Shown: one piece after another, positions 17,489 to 26,404 of the stretch
Position numbering within the stretch: the stretch's first letter is position 1
How the letters are laid out: the number at the start of each line of letters is the position of its first letter
Assembly (NCBI RefSeq): GCF_007992095.1
Contig: NZ_BJZP01000005.1
Location: forward strand, 186,001 to 250,000
DNA: 64,000 bases
Origin: Paenirhizobium naphthalenivorans
GTDB lineage: Bacteria; Pseudomonadota; Alphaproteobacteria; Rhizobiales; Rhizobiaceae
Reading direction: 5' to 3'
Notes under the pieces: generated by a model
Databases searched by the model: none
What the model saw: the letters and a program-made list of their open reading frames with translations, nothing else
Told to the model about the DNA's origin: nothing
Position numbers and translations under genes: made by a program

Positions 17489-18277
17489 ATGGCGAACGAG
17501 CGCAAATGGGCATTGATCACTGGTGCGACCGGCGGGTTGGGGCGGGCCTTTGCCGGGGCACTCGTCAGGCGCGGCTACAACCTCGTGCTGACCGCCCGCA
17601 AGGCGGATGCCCTTGAGGCCATGGCGACTGAACTGAGAGGGGAGCATGGTGCAGAAGTGGTTGTCGAGGCCGTGGATTTGGCCGAAGCGCTTGCCTGCAC
17701 GCAGCTGAAACAACGGATCGATAATCGCGGCATCTTCGTCGAAACGCTGGTTGCCAATGCCGGTTACGGCATCCAGGGGCGTTTCATCGCCCGATCGCGG
17801 GATGACGAGGTCGGCATGGTCGACGTCAATGTGCGCGCGTTGACGGAGCTCTCCCATATCTTCGCCGGCGACATGGCGGATCGCGCCGGCGGGCATATCC
17901 TGCTGGTTGCCAGCACAGCCGCCTTCCAGCCTATTCCCGGCTATGCCGTTTACGCCGCGTCCAAGGCCTATGTGCTGGCCTTTGGCCATGCGCTCCATCG
18001 CGAACTGGCCCGCCGCAAGGTCGTGGTCAGCGTCACATGCCCGGGCCCCACGCAGACGCCTTTCTGGGAGCGGGCCGGACATCGGCTCAACCCGATGGCG
18101 GCCGCGGTAATGATGACACCGGAGGCGGTGGTTGAGGCGGGTCTGAACGCTCTTTACGCTGGGCGGCCGAGCGTGGTCCCGGGGGTAGTCAACAAGCTGA
18201 TCACGCTGTTAACGCGCCTTTTTCCCCGCAGCCTTCTGGCGCTGGGTGCCTCATTCTTCATGAGCAACGCCAAATAG
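17489..18277 (+). CDS. short-chain dehydrogenase/reductase
   Basis: 262 residues. Classical SDR: TGATGGLG cofactor motif (residues 12-19), VANAGYG (about 90), catalytic STAAF serine region, and YAASKAY (Tyr-x3-Lys). It has the C-terminal hydrophobic stretch (LITLLTRLFPRSLLALGASFFM) seen in the SDR group related to DltE/YqjQ-like proteins, so it may associate with membrane. The start is the third in-frame Met (17489), six bases after GAGGGAG; ATG 17483 is too close to that site. It is convergent with purN, with only 4 bp between stops. Substrate unknown. Confidence 0.85.
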   Translation: MANERKWALITGATGGLGRAFAGALVRRGYNLVLTARKADALEAMATELRGEHGAEVVVEAVDLAEALACTQLKQRIDNRGIFVETLVANAGYGIQGRFIARSRDDEVGMVDVNVRALTELSHIFAGDMADRAGGHILLVASTAAFQPIPGYAVYAASKAYVLAFGHALHRELARRKVVVSVTCPGPTQTPFWERAGHRLNPMAAAVMMTPEAVVEAGLNALYAGRPSVVPGVVNKLITLLTRLFPRSLLALGASFFMSNAK

Positions 18278-18281
18278 GCCC

Positions 18282-18938
18282 TCAGATCGAAATCAGCGTT
18301 GCCGCGGGGTCGCTGGCATAGCCGGTTCGCTCGACGCGGCCATCGGCGCCTATGCGCACCGTTCCATCGGCAAACAGACGCAAGGCCAGCGCATAGCTAC
18401 GATGTTCGACGGTCAGCACGCGCGCCGCCAAGGTATCGACCGTGTCGCCGGGCAGGACCGGCACGACGGACTGGGCAAGAACCGGCCCTTCGTCCATGCC
18501 TTCGGTCACCAGGTGAACGGTGCAGCCGGCCACCATCATTCCGGCATCAAGCGCTCGCTGATGGGTGTGCAGACCGGGAAACAGCGGCAGCAGCGAAGGA
18601 TGGATATTGAGGATCCGCCCTTCGTATGCCCTGATGAAATCAGCGCTCAGCAGCCGCATGTAGCCGGCCAGGCAGATGATGTCGGGCGAAAGCGCGTCGA
18701 GCGCGACCAGAATCGCGGCCTCATGCTCGGCCTTGCCGGCATAGGCGCGTCGTTCGAACGTGTAGGTCGCGATTCCGCGCTCGGCGGCCTTTACAAGCCC
18801 GCCTGCCGCCGGTTTGTCGGAGAAGACAGCGATGACCTCGGCCGGGAAATCGGGCGCGGCGCAGGCATCCGCCAGCGCCGCCATGTTCGAGCCGCCGCCG
18901 GAGATGAAGACGACGACGCGTTTGCGGGCCGTCGTCAT
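18282..18938 (-). CDS. purN: phosphoribosylglycinamide formyltransferase
   Basis: 218 residues. Transfers formyl from 10-formyl-tetrahydrofolate to GAR, the third step of de novo purine synthesis. Seen: the N-terminal [13 protein letters not shown] nucleotide-binding loop, the catalytic [14 protein letters not shown] segment (Asn and His), and [12 protein letters not shown] with the catalytic Asp. Its ATG overlaps the purM stop by 4 bases, an obligate purMN operon. Confidence 0.97.
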   Translation of the reverse strand: MTTARKRVVVFISGGGSNMAALADACAAPDFPAEVIAVFSDKPAAGGLVKAAERGIATYTFERRAYAGKAEHEAAILVALDALSPDIICLAGYMRLLSADFIRAYEGRILNIHPSLLPLFPGLHTHQRALDAGMMVAGCTVHLVTEGMDEGPVLAQSVVPVLPGDTVDTLAARVLTVEHRSYALALRLFADGTVRIGADGRVERTGYASDPAATLISI

Positions 18939-20008
18939 AGGGCGAGCTTGCCTTCGTAGCGGGTTCCGGCATCACCCTCGGCGCGGGCGATCATCCGGCC
19001 AAGCGTCACGACCTTCTCGCCTTCGGCGGTGAGAACTTCGGCAACGCGGGCGGCATCCTTTTCGGCAACGACGACGATCATGCCGACCCCACAGTTGAAG
19101 GTGCGCAGCATCTCGTTCTGGGCAACGCCGCCGGTGCGCGACAGCCAGGAGAAGACCGGTGGGACACTGATGGCATTGAGGTCGATCGCGGCGGCGAGGT
19201 GTTTCGGCAGAACGCGCGGAATATTCTCGGGGAAGCCGCCGCCGGTGATGTGGGCAAGCGCCTTCAGGGCGCCGGTCTCGCGGATGGCCTTCAGCAGCGG
19301 CTTGACGTAAATGCGGGTCGGCTCAAGCAGGGCCGCTCCGAGCGACTTTTCTGTGTCGAAGGGCGCTGCTGCGTTCCAGTCGAGGCCTGACAGGCCGACA
19401 ATCTTGCGCACCAGCGAAAAGCCGTTGGAGTGGACGCCGGACGAGGCGAGCCCAAGGATCACGTCGCCTTCAGCGATGTCGCCCGCCGGCAGAAGCCTGC
19501 CACGCTCGGCGGCGCCGACGGCAAAACCGGCGAGGTCGTAGTCGCCGCCCGAATACATGCCCGGCATCTCGGCGGTTTCTCCGCCGATCAGCGCGCAACC
19601 AGCCTCGCGGCAGCCAGCCGCGATGCCGCCGACGATCGCTGCTCCCTGGTCGGGGTCGAGCTTGCCGGTGGCGAAATAGTCGAGGAAGAACAGCGGCTCG
19701 GCGCCCTGGACGACGAGATCGTTGACGCACATGGCGACGAGGTCGATGCCGACCGTATCGTGGATGCCGGCGTCGATGGCGATCTTCAGCTTGGTGCCGA
19801 CGCCGTCGTTGGCGGCCACCAGAACCGGATCGGAGAAGCCTGCGGCCTTGAGATCGAACAGGCCGCCAAAACCGCCGATCTCACCGTCGGCGCCCGGGCG
19901 GCGGGTGGAGCGCACGGCCGGCTTGATCTTCTCGACCAAGAGGTTGCCGGCATCAATGTCGACGCCCGCGTCGCTGTAGGTCAAACCGTTGCGTCCAGAC
20001 TGGCTCAT
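18935..20008 (-). CDS. purM: phosphoribosylformylglycinamidine cyclo-ligase (AIR synthetase)
   Basis: 357 residues. ATP-dependent closure of FGAM to AIR. Seen: [15 protein letters not shown] at the N-terminus, [17 protein letters not shown], the metal-phosphate motif [43 protein letters not shown] and [18 protein letters not shown] lies seven bases before the ATG at 20008; the upstream extension to 20092 is not conserved. It is first of purM-purN and divergent from the permease gene. Confidence 0.97.
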   Translation of the reverse strand: MSQSGRNGLTYSDAGVDIDAGNLLVEKIKPAVRSTRRPGADGEIGGFGGLFDLKAAGFSDPVLVAANDGVGTKLKIAIDAGIHDTVGIDLVAMCVNDLVVQGAEPLFFLDYFATGKLDPDQGAAIVGGIAAGCREAGCALIGGETAEMPGMYSGGDYDLAGFAVGAAERGRLLPAGDIAEGDVILGLASSGVHSNGFSLVRKIVGLSGLDWNAAAPFDTEKSLGAALLEPTRIYVKPLLKAIRETGALKALAHITGGGFPENIPRVLPKHLAAAIDLNAISVPPVFSWLSRTGGVAQNEMLRTFNCGVGMIVVVAEKDAARVAEVLTAEGEKVVTLGRMIARAEGDAGTRYEGKLAL

Positions 20009-20142
20009 CTCGTGCCTCCGATGGGTGTCGATATTGCCGGTGGGAATTGCATGAAGAACCCGGATTTGCAAGCCGGGAGACAGGAAAAGCACGGTTTTCC
20101 GGCGTTTTTGCCGTGAGTGCCGACTGCTGTCTTATGGACGCC

Positions 20143-20172
20143 CTTGACCGTCCCCTGTGGCCTGACCTAACT
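20143..20172 (+). promoter_or_regulatory. putative sigma-70-type promoter for the perM-hdaA run
   Basis: CTTGAC (20143-20148), then CTAACT (20167-20172) after 18 bases, resembles the rhizobial consensus CTTGAC-N17/18-CTATAT. It would give a leader of about 55 bases before the ATG at 20235. Prediction by eye only. Confidence 0.35.
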
Positions 20173-20234
20173 GAGCTTTCCTGCTAGAAGAGCCGCCGGG
20201 ACAGGTGGCACGGCAAGAAAGAGGACATCGCGCA

Positions 20235-21359
20235 ATGGTTAAGCACATCAGCGGAAGCGGGCTTCGGCGGCAATTGCTTTTCTGGCTCGCCGCGCTCGCA
20301 GTCTTTGTCTTTTTCCTGATGATGTTCCGCACCATCCTTCTGCCGTTCATCGCGGGTATGGCGTTGGCCTATTTCCTCGATCCGGTTGCCGACCGGCTGG
20401 AGCTTCTAGGTCTGTCGCGCATGTGGGCGACAGTGGTCATATTGATCACCTTTATTGTCGTTTTCGTGCTGTCGCTCATGATCATCATTCCGGTCCTGGC
20501 GAGCCAGCTCAACGAGTTCATTCAACATATTCCGGGTTATGTCACGCAATTGCAGGCCTATATCACCACCTCGAACGCCGCATGGCTGCCGGGATGGCTG
20601 AGCACCCAAACCGACACGCTCAAGGAGAATTTCTCCAAATATCTGTCCGAAGGCGTTGGCTTTCTCGGTACGCTGCTGGCGCAGATCTGGAATTCGGGTA
20701 AGGCGCTCATCGATATTGCCTCATTGCTGGTCGTCACCCCGGTTGTCGCCTTTTATCTCCTGCTCGATTGGGACCGGATGATCGCCAAGGTCGACGGCTG
20801 GATCCCGCGCAATAACGTCGCGACGGTGCGTGAGATCGCAACCGAACTCGACAGCACAATCGCCGGTTTTGTGCGCGGGCAGGGCTCGCTCTGCCTGTTC
20901 CTTGGCATTTATTATGCTGTTGGCCTGTCGCTGATCGGCCTGAACTTCGGCTTGCTGATCGGCTTCCTCACTGGGCTGCTGAGTTTTATCCCCTATGTCG
21001 GCTCGACCGTCGGCCTGGTGCTGGCCGCCGGTGTGGCGCTGGTGCAGTTCTGGCCGGATTATGTCCACCTGGTCATCGTTGTCCTGTTCTTTTTCTCCGG
21101 CCAGTTCATCGAGGGCAATATTTTGCAGCCGAAATGGGTGGGCAAGAGCGTCGGGCTTCATCCGGTCTGGCTGATGTTCGCGCTTTTCGCCTTTGGCGCA
21201 TTGTTCGGTTTCGTCGGCGTTCTCATCGCCGTGCCGGCCGCGGCCTCCGTCGGCGTGCTTGTTCGCTTCGCCCTGTCGAGGTATCTTCAAAGCGATCTGT
21301 ATTACGGGCAGGCGCCGACTGTTGAAGGCGAGCCCAAACCTGGTGCTTCAGAGAATTAG
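20235..21359 (+). CDS. AI-2E/PerM-family permease
   Basis: 374 residues, about eight transmembrane segments. Family marks: FRTILLPFIAGMALAYFLDPVADRL near the N-terminus, the large soluble loop (residues 85-150), VTPVVAFYLLLDWDRM, and LLSFIPYVGSTVG with GNILQPKWVGKSVGLHPVW in the last third. Members export diverse small molecules or act as Na+/H+ antiporters; AI-2 export should not be assumed. Start 20235 is preferred to the earlier in-frame start at 20205, because GAGGA lies upstream. hdaA starts on the base after its stop, implying coupling. Confidence 0.88.
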   Translation: MVKHISGSGLRRQLLFWLAALAVFVFFLMMFRTILLPFIAGMALAYFLDPVADRLELLGLSRMWATVVILITFIVVFVLSLMIIIPVLASQLNEFIQHIPGYVTQLQAYITTSNAAWLPGWLSTQTDTLKENFSKYLSEGVGFLGTLLAQIWNSGKALIDIASLLVVTPVVAFYLLLDWDRMIAKVDGWIPRNNVATVREIATELDSTIAGFVRGQGSLCLFLGIYYAVGLSLIGLNFGLLIGFLTGLLSFIPYVGSTVGLVLAAGVALVQFWPDYVHLVIVVLFFFSGQFIEGNILQPKWVGKSVGLHPVWLMFALFAFGALFGFVGVLIAVPAAASVGVLVRFALSRYLQSDLYYGQAPTVEGEPKPGASEN

Positions 21360-22073
21360 ATGCGTGAAACAATGAAGGCGGTGACTCGTCGCAAGACGGG
21401 CGAACAACTGCCGCTCGTCTTCGATCATGGCGTAGCGACCGGCCGTGACGACCTTCTGGTCTCCGACCGTCTGGCCGCTGCCGTCGCCTTGATCGACAGC
21501 TGGCCGCAGTGGTCCTCGCCGGTCGTCATCCTGTCGGGGCCGGCCGGATCCGGGAAGTCCCATCTGGCCAGAATCTGGTCGGAGCAGGCCGGAGCGACAG
21601 CGATTGATCCGGTGTCCGGCGCAAATGCGGCGCGGCAGGCGGCTGCAGGTCCGGTTCTACTCGAGGATGCCGATCGTGCCGGCTTTGATGAAGTCGAACT
21701 CTTCCATGTGATCAACAGCGTGCGCGAGCACGGCACCAGCTTTCTGATGACCTCACGGAGCTGGCCGCTGTCCTGGCCGGTGGCGCTTCCCGACCTTCGT
21801 TCGCGACTGAGGGCCGCGACCATGGTCGAAATCGGCAGTCCGGACGAGGTTCTTCTTTCCCAGGTCATCGTCAAACTGTTCGCTGACCGCCAGCTTAATA
21901 TTGACGACAAGATCGTCGACTATATCGTGAAGCGCATGGAGCGCTCTTGCGCCGCAGCGCAGGAAGTGGTCGATCGCATCGACCGGCTGGCCCTGTCGCG
22001 GCGGACGAAGATCACACGGGCGCTTGCGGCGGAAGTTCTGGGCGAACTCTACGAGCCGGACGGCGTGGAGTGA
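21360..22073 (+). CDS. hdaA: DnaA regulatory inactivator homologue HdaA
   Basis: 237 residues. AAA+ protein that, with the sliding clamp, stimulates ATP hydrolysis by DnaA and prevents over-initiation of replication. Near the N-terminus it carries the clamp-binding motif QLPLVF (residues 16-21), then the P-loop SGPAGSGKSHL, an Asp-rich Walker B (VLLEDADRAG), and the AAA+ lid with LPDLRSRLRAATMVEI. It starts immediately after the permease stop; an internal ATG at 21372 is an alternative. ppk1 follows after 56 bp. Confidence 0.93.
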   Translation: MRETMKAVTRRKTGEQLPLVFDHGVATGRDDLLVSDRLAAAVALIDSWPQWSSPVVILSGPAGSGKSHLARIWSEQAGATAIDPVSGANAARQAAAGPVLLEDADRAGFDEVELFHVINSVREHGTSFLMTSRSWPLSWPVALPDLRSRLRAATMVEIGSPDEVLLSQVIVKLFADRQLNIDDKIVDYIVKRMERSCAAAQEVVDRIDRLALSRRTKITRALAAEVLGELYEPDGVE

Positions 22074-22129
22074 ACGTCACAGGATTGTCGTCAAACTGTT
22101 ATAATTGCGGGTGCTCCGGTAATTGAGGG

Positions 22130-24328
22130 ATGGCAATGGATTCTGTGGTGACTGAGACGAAGACCCTCGAGGCGATCATGGCGGAGGCGCCGGAAGATCT
22201 GTCCAACAGCCCCTTGCGCTTCATCAATCGCGAGTTCTCCTGGTTGCAGTTCAATCGGCGGGTGCTTGAGGAAACCCTGAATACCGCCCATCCGCTGCTG
22301 GAGCGGGTGCGTTTCCTATCGATTTCCGCCACCAATCTCGACGAGTTCTTCATGGTGCGCGTCGCAGGCCTCGAAGGTCAGGTGCGCGAGGGGATCACCA
22401 TCAAGAGCCCGGACGGCAAGACGCCGGCCGAACAGCTCGACGATATCCTGAAAGAGATCGACAACCTGCAAATGGAGCAGCAGGCTTCGTTGGCTGTTCT
22501 TCAGCAGTATCTCGCCAAGGAAGACATCCTGACTGTCAGGCCGGCGGCCCTCTCGGAGGAGGACAGGGTCTGGCTGGAGAGAGAGTTCGAGGAAGCAATC
22601 TTCCCCGTACTGACACCGCTTTCGATCGATCCTGCCCATCCTTTCCCGTTCATCCCCAATCTCGGCTTCTCGATGGGCCTGCAACTTGAAAGCCGGCGCG
22701 CCCACGAACCGATGACGGCCTTGCTGCGCCTGCCGCCGACGCTTGACCGGTTCGTTCGCCTGCCCGACGACAAGTCGACGATCCGCTACATCACCCTGGA
22801 AGACGTGGTCGGCATGTTCATCGACCGTCTCTATCCAGGCTATGAGGTGAAGGGTTTCGGCACCTTCCGCATTATCCGCGACAGCGATATCGAAGTGGAG
22901 GAAGAGGCGGAAGACCTGGTGCGCTATTTCGAGACAGCGCTCAAGCGCCGCCGCCGCGGTTCGGTAATCCGGATCGAGGTTGACTCCGAAATGCCTGTCG
23001 CGCTCAGGCAGTTCGTTGTGCACGAACTGGCCGTCCCGGAAAACCGCGTCGCCGTCCTGCCCGGCCTGCTCGCCCTCAATACCATTTCGGAGATCGCCAA
23101 GGCGCCGCGTGACGACCTGCGTTTCGAGCCTTACAACGCGCGCTTCCCGGAACGGGTGCGTGAGCATGCTGGCGACTGCCTGGCGGCGATCCGCGAAAAG
23201 GACATGGTGGTTCACCATCCCTACGAAAGCTTCGACGTCGTCGTGCAATTCCTGTTGCAGGCGGCGCGGGATCCCGATGTTCTGGCCATCAAGCAGACGC
23301 TTTACCGCACCTCCAACGACAGCCCGATCGTGCGCGCGTTGATCGATGCTGCCGACGCAGGCAAGTCGGTGACCGCGTTGGTCGAGCTTAAGGCGCGCTT
23401 TGATGAAGAGGCCAATATTCGCTGGGCACGCGACCTCGAGCGCGCCGGTGTGCAGGTCGTGTTCGGCTTCATCGAATTGAAGACCCACGCCAAGATGTCG
23501 ATGGTGGTGCGACGGGAGGACGGCAAGCTCAGAACCTACTGCCACCTCGGCACTGGCAACTATCATCCGGTGACGGCGAAGATCTACACGGACCTGTCCT
23601 TCTTCACCTGCAATCCGAAGATTGCCCACGACATGGCGAATGTCTTCAACTTCATCACTGGTTATGGCGAGCCGGAAGAGGGCATGAAACTTGCCGTTTC
23701 GCCGTATACGCTGAGGCCCCGCATCCTGCGTCACATCGAGGAAGAGATCATCCATGCGAAGTCCGGCAGACCGGCGTCGATCTGGATGAAGATGAACTCG
23801 CTGGTCGATCCGGAGATCATTGACGCGCTCTATCGGGCCAGTCAGGCCGGTGTCGAGATCGATCTTGTCGTGCGCGGCATCTGCTGCTTGCGTCCGCGTG
23901 TGCCGGGCCTGTCGGAAAACATCCGCGTCAAGTCGATCGTCGGCCGCTTCCTCGAGCACAGCCGTATCTTCTGCTTCGGCAACGGTTTCGGCCTGCCATC
24001 CGAAAAGGCGCTCGTCTATATCGGCTCGGCCGACATGATGCCGCGCAATCTCGACCGTCGCGTCGAAACGTTGGTGCCGCTTGTAAACCCGACCGTCCAT
24101 GAGCAGGTTCTTTCACAGATCATGCTGGGTAACTTGATTGACAACCAGCAGAGCTACGAGATATTGGCCGACGGGACGTCGCGGCGCATGGAAGTGCGGC
24201 CCGGCGAGGAGCCTTTTAACGCGCAGCACTATTTCATGACCAATCCGAGCCTTTCGGGGCGGGGAGAATCGCTGAAAGAAAGCGCGCCGAAACTGATTGC
24301 CGGCATTATTTCCGGCAGGAAACAATAA
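22130..24328 (+). CDS. ppk1: polyphosphate kinase 1
   Basis: 732 residues, about normal. Reversibly polymerises the gamma-phosphate of ATP into polyphosphate, via an autophosphorylated His. Domains: N-terminal [21 protein letters not shown], head domain to about 330, and two phospholipase-D-like catalytic domains. The phosphorylated His is His472 in [25 protein letters not shown] and [11 protein letters not shown] are further family blocks. Starts at 22130 or 22136 are both possible; GAGGG fits 22136 slightly better. ppx follows 10 bases later, giving an operon for making and degrading polyphosphate. Confidence 0.97.
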   Translation: MAMDSVVTETKTLEAIMAEAPEDLSNSPLRFINREFSWLQFNRRVLEETLNTAHPLLERVRFLSISATNLDEFFMVRVAGLEGQVREGITIKSPDGKTPAEQLDDILKEIDNLQMEQQASLAVLQQYLAKEDILTVRPAALSEEDRVWLEREFEEAIFPVLTPLSIDPAHPFPFIPNLGFSMGLQLESRRAHEPMTALLRLPPTLDRFVRLPDDKSTIRYITLEDVVGMFIDRLYPGYEVKGFGTFRIIRDSDIEVEEEAEDLVRYFETALKRRRRGSVIRIEVDSEMPVALRQFVVHELAVPENRVAVLPGLLALNTISEIAKAPRDDLRFEPYNARFPERVREHAGDCLAAIREKDMVVHHPYESFDVVVQFLLQAARDPDVLAIKQTLYRTSNDSPIVRALIDAADAGKSVTALVELKARFDEEANIRWARDLERAGVQVVFGFIELKTHAKMSMVVRREDGKLRTYCHLGTGNYHPVTAKIYTDLSFFTCNPKIAHDMANVFNFITGYGEPEEGMKLAVSPYTLRPRILRHIEEEIIHAKSGRPASIWMKMNSLVDPEIIDALYRASQAGVEIDLVVRGICCLRPRVPGLSENIRVKSIVGRFLEHSRIFCFGNGFGLPSEKALVYIGSADMMPRNLDRRVETLVPLVNPTVHEQVLSQIMLGNLIDNQQSYEILADGTSRRMEVRPGEEPFNAQHYFMTNPSLSGRGESLKESAPKLIAGIISGRKQ

Positions 24329-24338
24329 CTGGTACTTC

Positions 24339-25859
24339 ATGACAAGATCAGAAGCGCAGGGGCGACTGCCTGGCATAGCCCCTGTCTCCGTCGTCGACAT
24401 CGGCTCGAACTCGATCCGACTGGTCATTTATGAAGGCCTGTCGCGGGCTCCCACCGTCTTGTTCAATGAGAAAGTGCTTTGCGGACTGGGCAAGGGGCTC
24501 GCCACCACCGGGAGAATGGATGAAGAGGGCGTCTCGCGGGCGCTGGCGTCGCTGCGCCGGTTTCGCGCGCTTTCAGAACAGGCCCGTGCCACCGCCATGT
24601 ATGTGCTCGCAACCGCTGCCGCGCGCGAGGCGCAGAACGGCCCGGATTTCATCGAGCGGGCGGAGAAGATCCTCGGCCACGGAATCGAAGTCCTGACAGG
24701 TGAACAGGAGGCGCTCTATTCGGCGCTCGGCATCGTCAGCGGTTTCCATGAACCCGACGGTATCGCCGGCGACCTTGGGGGGGGGTCTCTGGAGCTCATC
24801 GATATCAAGGGACGCGAGCTCGGGACAGGAATAACCCTGCCGCTCGGCGGTCTGCGTCTGTCGGAGACAGCCGGTGGCTCGCTGGAAAAGGCGACGGCCA
24901 TCGCTCGCAAGCTTATCCGTCCGGCACCCATGCTGCCGCAGGGCAGGGGGCGGACGTTCTATGCGGTCGGCGGCACTTGGCGAAACATTGCCAAGCTGCA
25001 CATGGAAACGCGCGGTTATCCGCTGCACATGATGCAGGGTTACGAACTGCCCCTGGCCGAGATCACGCGCTTTCTCGACGAAATCATAACGGGTGCCACG
25101 TCCCGCGATGCATCCTGGGGTGCGATCTCGAAAAGCCGCCGTGCGCTTTTGCCATACGGCGCGATCGCAATGCGCGAAGTGCTGGAGGTGATGAAGCCCG
25201 CCGCTGTTTCCTTCTCGGCCCAGGGCGTACGCGAGGGATATCTCTACTCGCTGATGTCGCAGGATGACCGGGCACTCGATCCGCTTCTCACAGCCGCCGA
25301 CGAACTGGCGATCCTGCGGGCGCGTTCACCCGAACACGCGCGCGAGCTTGCTGCCTGGACCGGGCGGATGATGCCATTCTTCGATGTGGTCGAGACGGAG
25401 GAGGAGAGCCGGTATCGCCAAGCGGCCTGTCTGCTTGCCGACATCAGTTGGCGCGCGCATCCGGACTATCGCGGGCTGCAGGCGCTCAACATCATCGCCC
25501 ATTCCTCCTTCGTCGGCATCACTCATCCGGGTCGGGCCTTCATCGCCCTTGCCAATTACTATCGTTTCGAAGGTCTGCGCGACGATGGTCAGACCGGACC
25601 TCTTGCCACGATCGCGACCGAGCGCCTGCTGGAACGCGCAAAGCTGCTCGGCGGCCTGCTCCGCGTTGTCTATCTGTTTTCGGCATCCATGCCGGGGATC
25701 GTCCACACATTGGGCTTCCGCAAGTCGGCACGTCCCGACCTCGATCTCGAGTTCGTCGTTCCGCACGCCCATCGCGATCTTGCCGGTGAACGCCTCGATG
25801 GCCGCCTGCAGCAACTGGCGCGGCTGACGGGCAAGCGGCTGACCTTCCGGTTCGGGTAG
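24339..25859 (+). CDS. ppx: exopolyphosphatase
   Basis: 506 residues. Ppx/GppA phosphatase of the actin-like ATPase fold: SVVDIGSNSIRLVIYEG (phosphate 1) at the N-terminus, GDLGGGSLELI (phosphate 2) about residue 145, YAVGGTWRNIAKL, and a C-terminal HD-like helical domain with SWRAHPDYRGLQALN. It removes terminal phosphates from polyphosphate, or phosphate from pppGpp in related enzymes. The ATG at 24339 lies 10 bases after the ppk1 stop. A longer frame re-reads the end of ppk1. Confidence 0.96.
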   Translation: MTRSEAQGRLPGIAPVSVVDIGSNSIRLVIYEGLSRAPTVLFNEKVLCGLGKGLATTGRMDEEGVSRALASLRRFRALSEQARATAMYVLATAAAREAQNGPDFIERAEKILGHGIEVLTGEQEALYSALGIVSGFHEPDGIAGDLGGGSLELIDIKGRELGTGITLPLGGLRLSETAGGSLEKATAIARKLIRPAPMLPQGRGRTFYAVGGTWRNIAKLHMETRGYPLHMMQGYELPLAEITRFLDEIITGATSRDASWGAISKSRRALLPYGAIAMREVLEVMKPAAVSFSAQGVREGYLYSLMSQDDRALDPLLTAADELAILRARSPEHARELAAWTGRMMPFFDVVETEEESRYRQAACLLADISWRAHPDYRGLQALNIIAHSSFVGITHPGRAFIALANYYRFEGLRDDGQTGPLATIATERLLERAKLLGGLLRVVYLFSASMPGIVHTLGFRKSARPDLDLEFVVPHAHRDLAGERLDGRLQQLARLTGKRLTFRFG

Positions 25860-25940
25860 GTTTTCGCTAGGCGCTCCGATCGCTCCGCCGTCGGCGAAAA
25901 GCGACGCGGGCGTTCCATCATTTTGTCTCGATTTCGTTTA

Positions 25941-25980
25941 GGGCCTCTTAACTGTGTGCTTTCACAGGCAGAATAGGCCC
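25941..25980 (+). promoter_or_regulatory. nested hairpin between ppx and the small-protein gene
   Basis: Outer stem GGGCCT (25941-25946) pairs with AGGCCC (25975-25980); inner stem CTGTG (25952-25956) pairs with CACAG (25963-25967). It sits 82 bases after ppx and 70 bases before the next ATG. It lacks a T run, so it may be a leader element rather than a terminator. Confidence 0.35.
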
Positions 25981-26050
25981 AGATGCGGTCGTTGAGTTTG
26001 CCTTCTTTGGATGTATTTTTCCGGTATTCAACATCAAGAGGCGCAATATT

Positions 26051-26362
26051 ATGACGACATACAGCGTGAATATTACGAACAATACGAACAACACCGGCAA
26101 CTATGCGATCTTTCAGAAGCAGCCGCAGGCGAGCGATGTGTCCAGCATTGCCTGGAGGACTGGTGGAACGGCAGCGCCTCAACAGAATTCCTGGGTCGTA
26201 GACTATACTGACGCCGCTTTTCTGGCGAAAATCCCTCGGACGGAGCCAGCCACAGGCGGAAGTACTGCGTCGAATTGGTCTGCCGACGGCTTTGTGGTCT
26301 ACGATCGGACTGGCGCCGGACAGTCCCTGGATGGCGGTTCAAGCACCGCATTCTATCTCTGA
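26051..26362 (+). CDS. small protein of unknown function, possibly RhiA-like N-terminal fold
   Basis: 103 residues, beginning with strand-forming TYSVNITNNTNNTGNYAIFQKQP, then VSSIAWRTGGTAAP and SWVVDYTDAAFLA. No signal peptide or membrane segment. The pattern Tyr-x-Val-x-(Ile/Val)-Asn-Asn, Tyr-x-(Ile/Val)-(Phe/Tyr)-Gln, Ser-(Ile/Leu)-Ala-Trp resembles, from memory, the start of the rhizosphere-expressed protein RhiA, but the protein is much shorter than RhiA and I am not sure. It is asparagine- and threonine-rich, unlike its neighbours, which may mark transfer. A rho-independent terminator follows directly. An isolated gene between ppx and a convergent esterase gene. Confidence 0.6.
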   Translation: MTTYSVNITNNTNNTGNYAIFQKQPQASDVSSIAWRTGGTAAPQQNSWVVDYTDAAFLAKIPRTEPATGGSTASNWSADGFVVYDRTGAGQSLDGGSSTAFYL

Positions 26363-26367
26363 CAACA

Positions 26368-26397
26368 AAGGCCAGCGACACGGATGCCGCTGGCCTT
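26368..26397. terminator. bidirectional terminator between small-protein and esterase genes
   Basis: AAGGCCAGCG pairs with CGCTGGCCTT around a 10-base loop, immediately after the stop at 26362, with CTTTTT following. Convergent use is likely. Confidence 0.8.
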
Positions 26398-26404
26398 CTG
26401 CTTT

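Noticed and set aside
22316..24100. 594-residue minus-strand frame opposite ppk1
   Set aside because: Mirror of ppk1's codon pattern, rich in His/Arg/Asp, no motif, no ribosome site.
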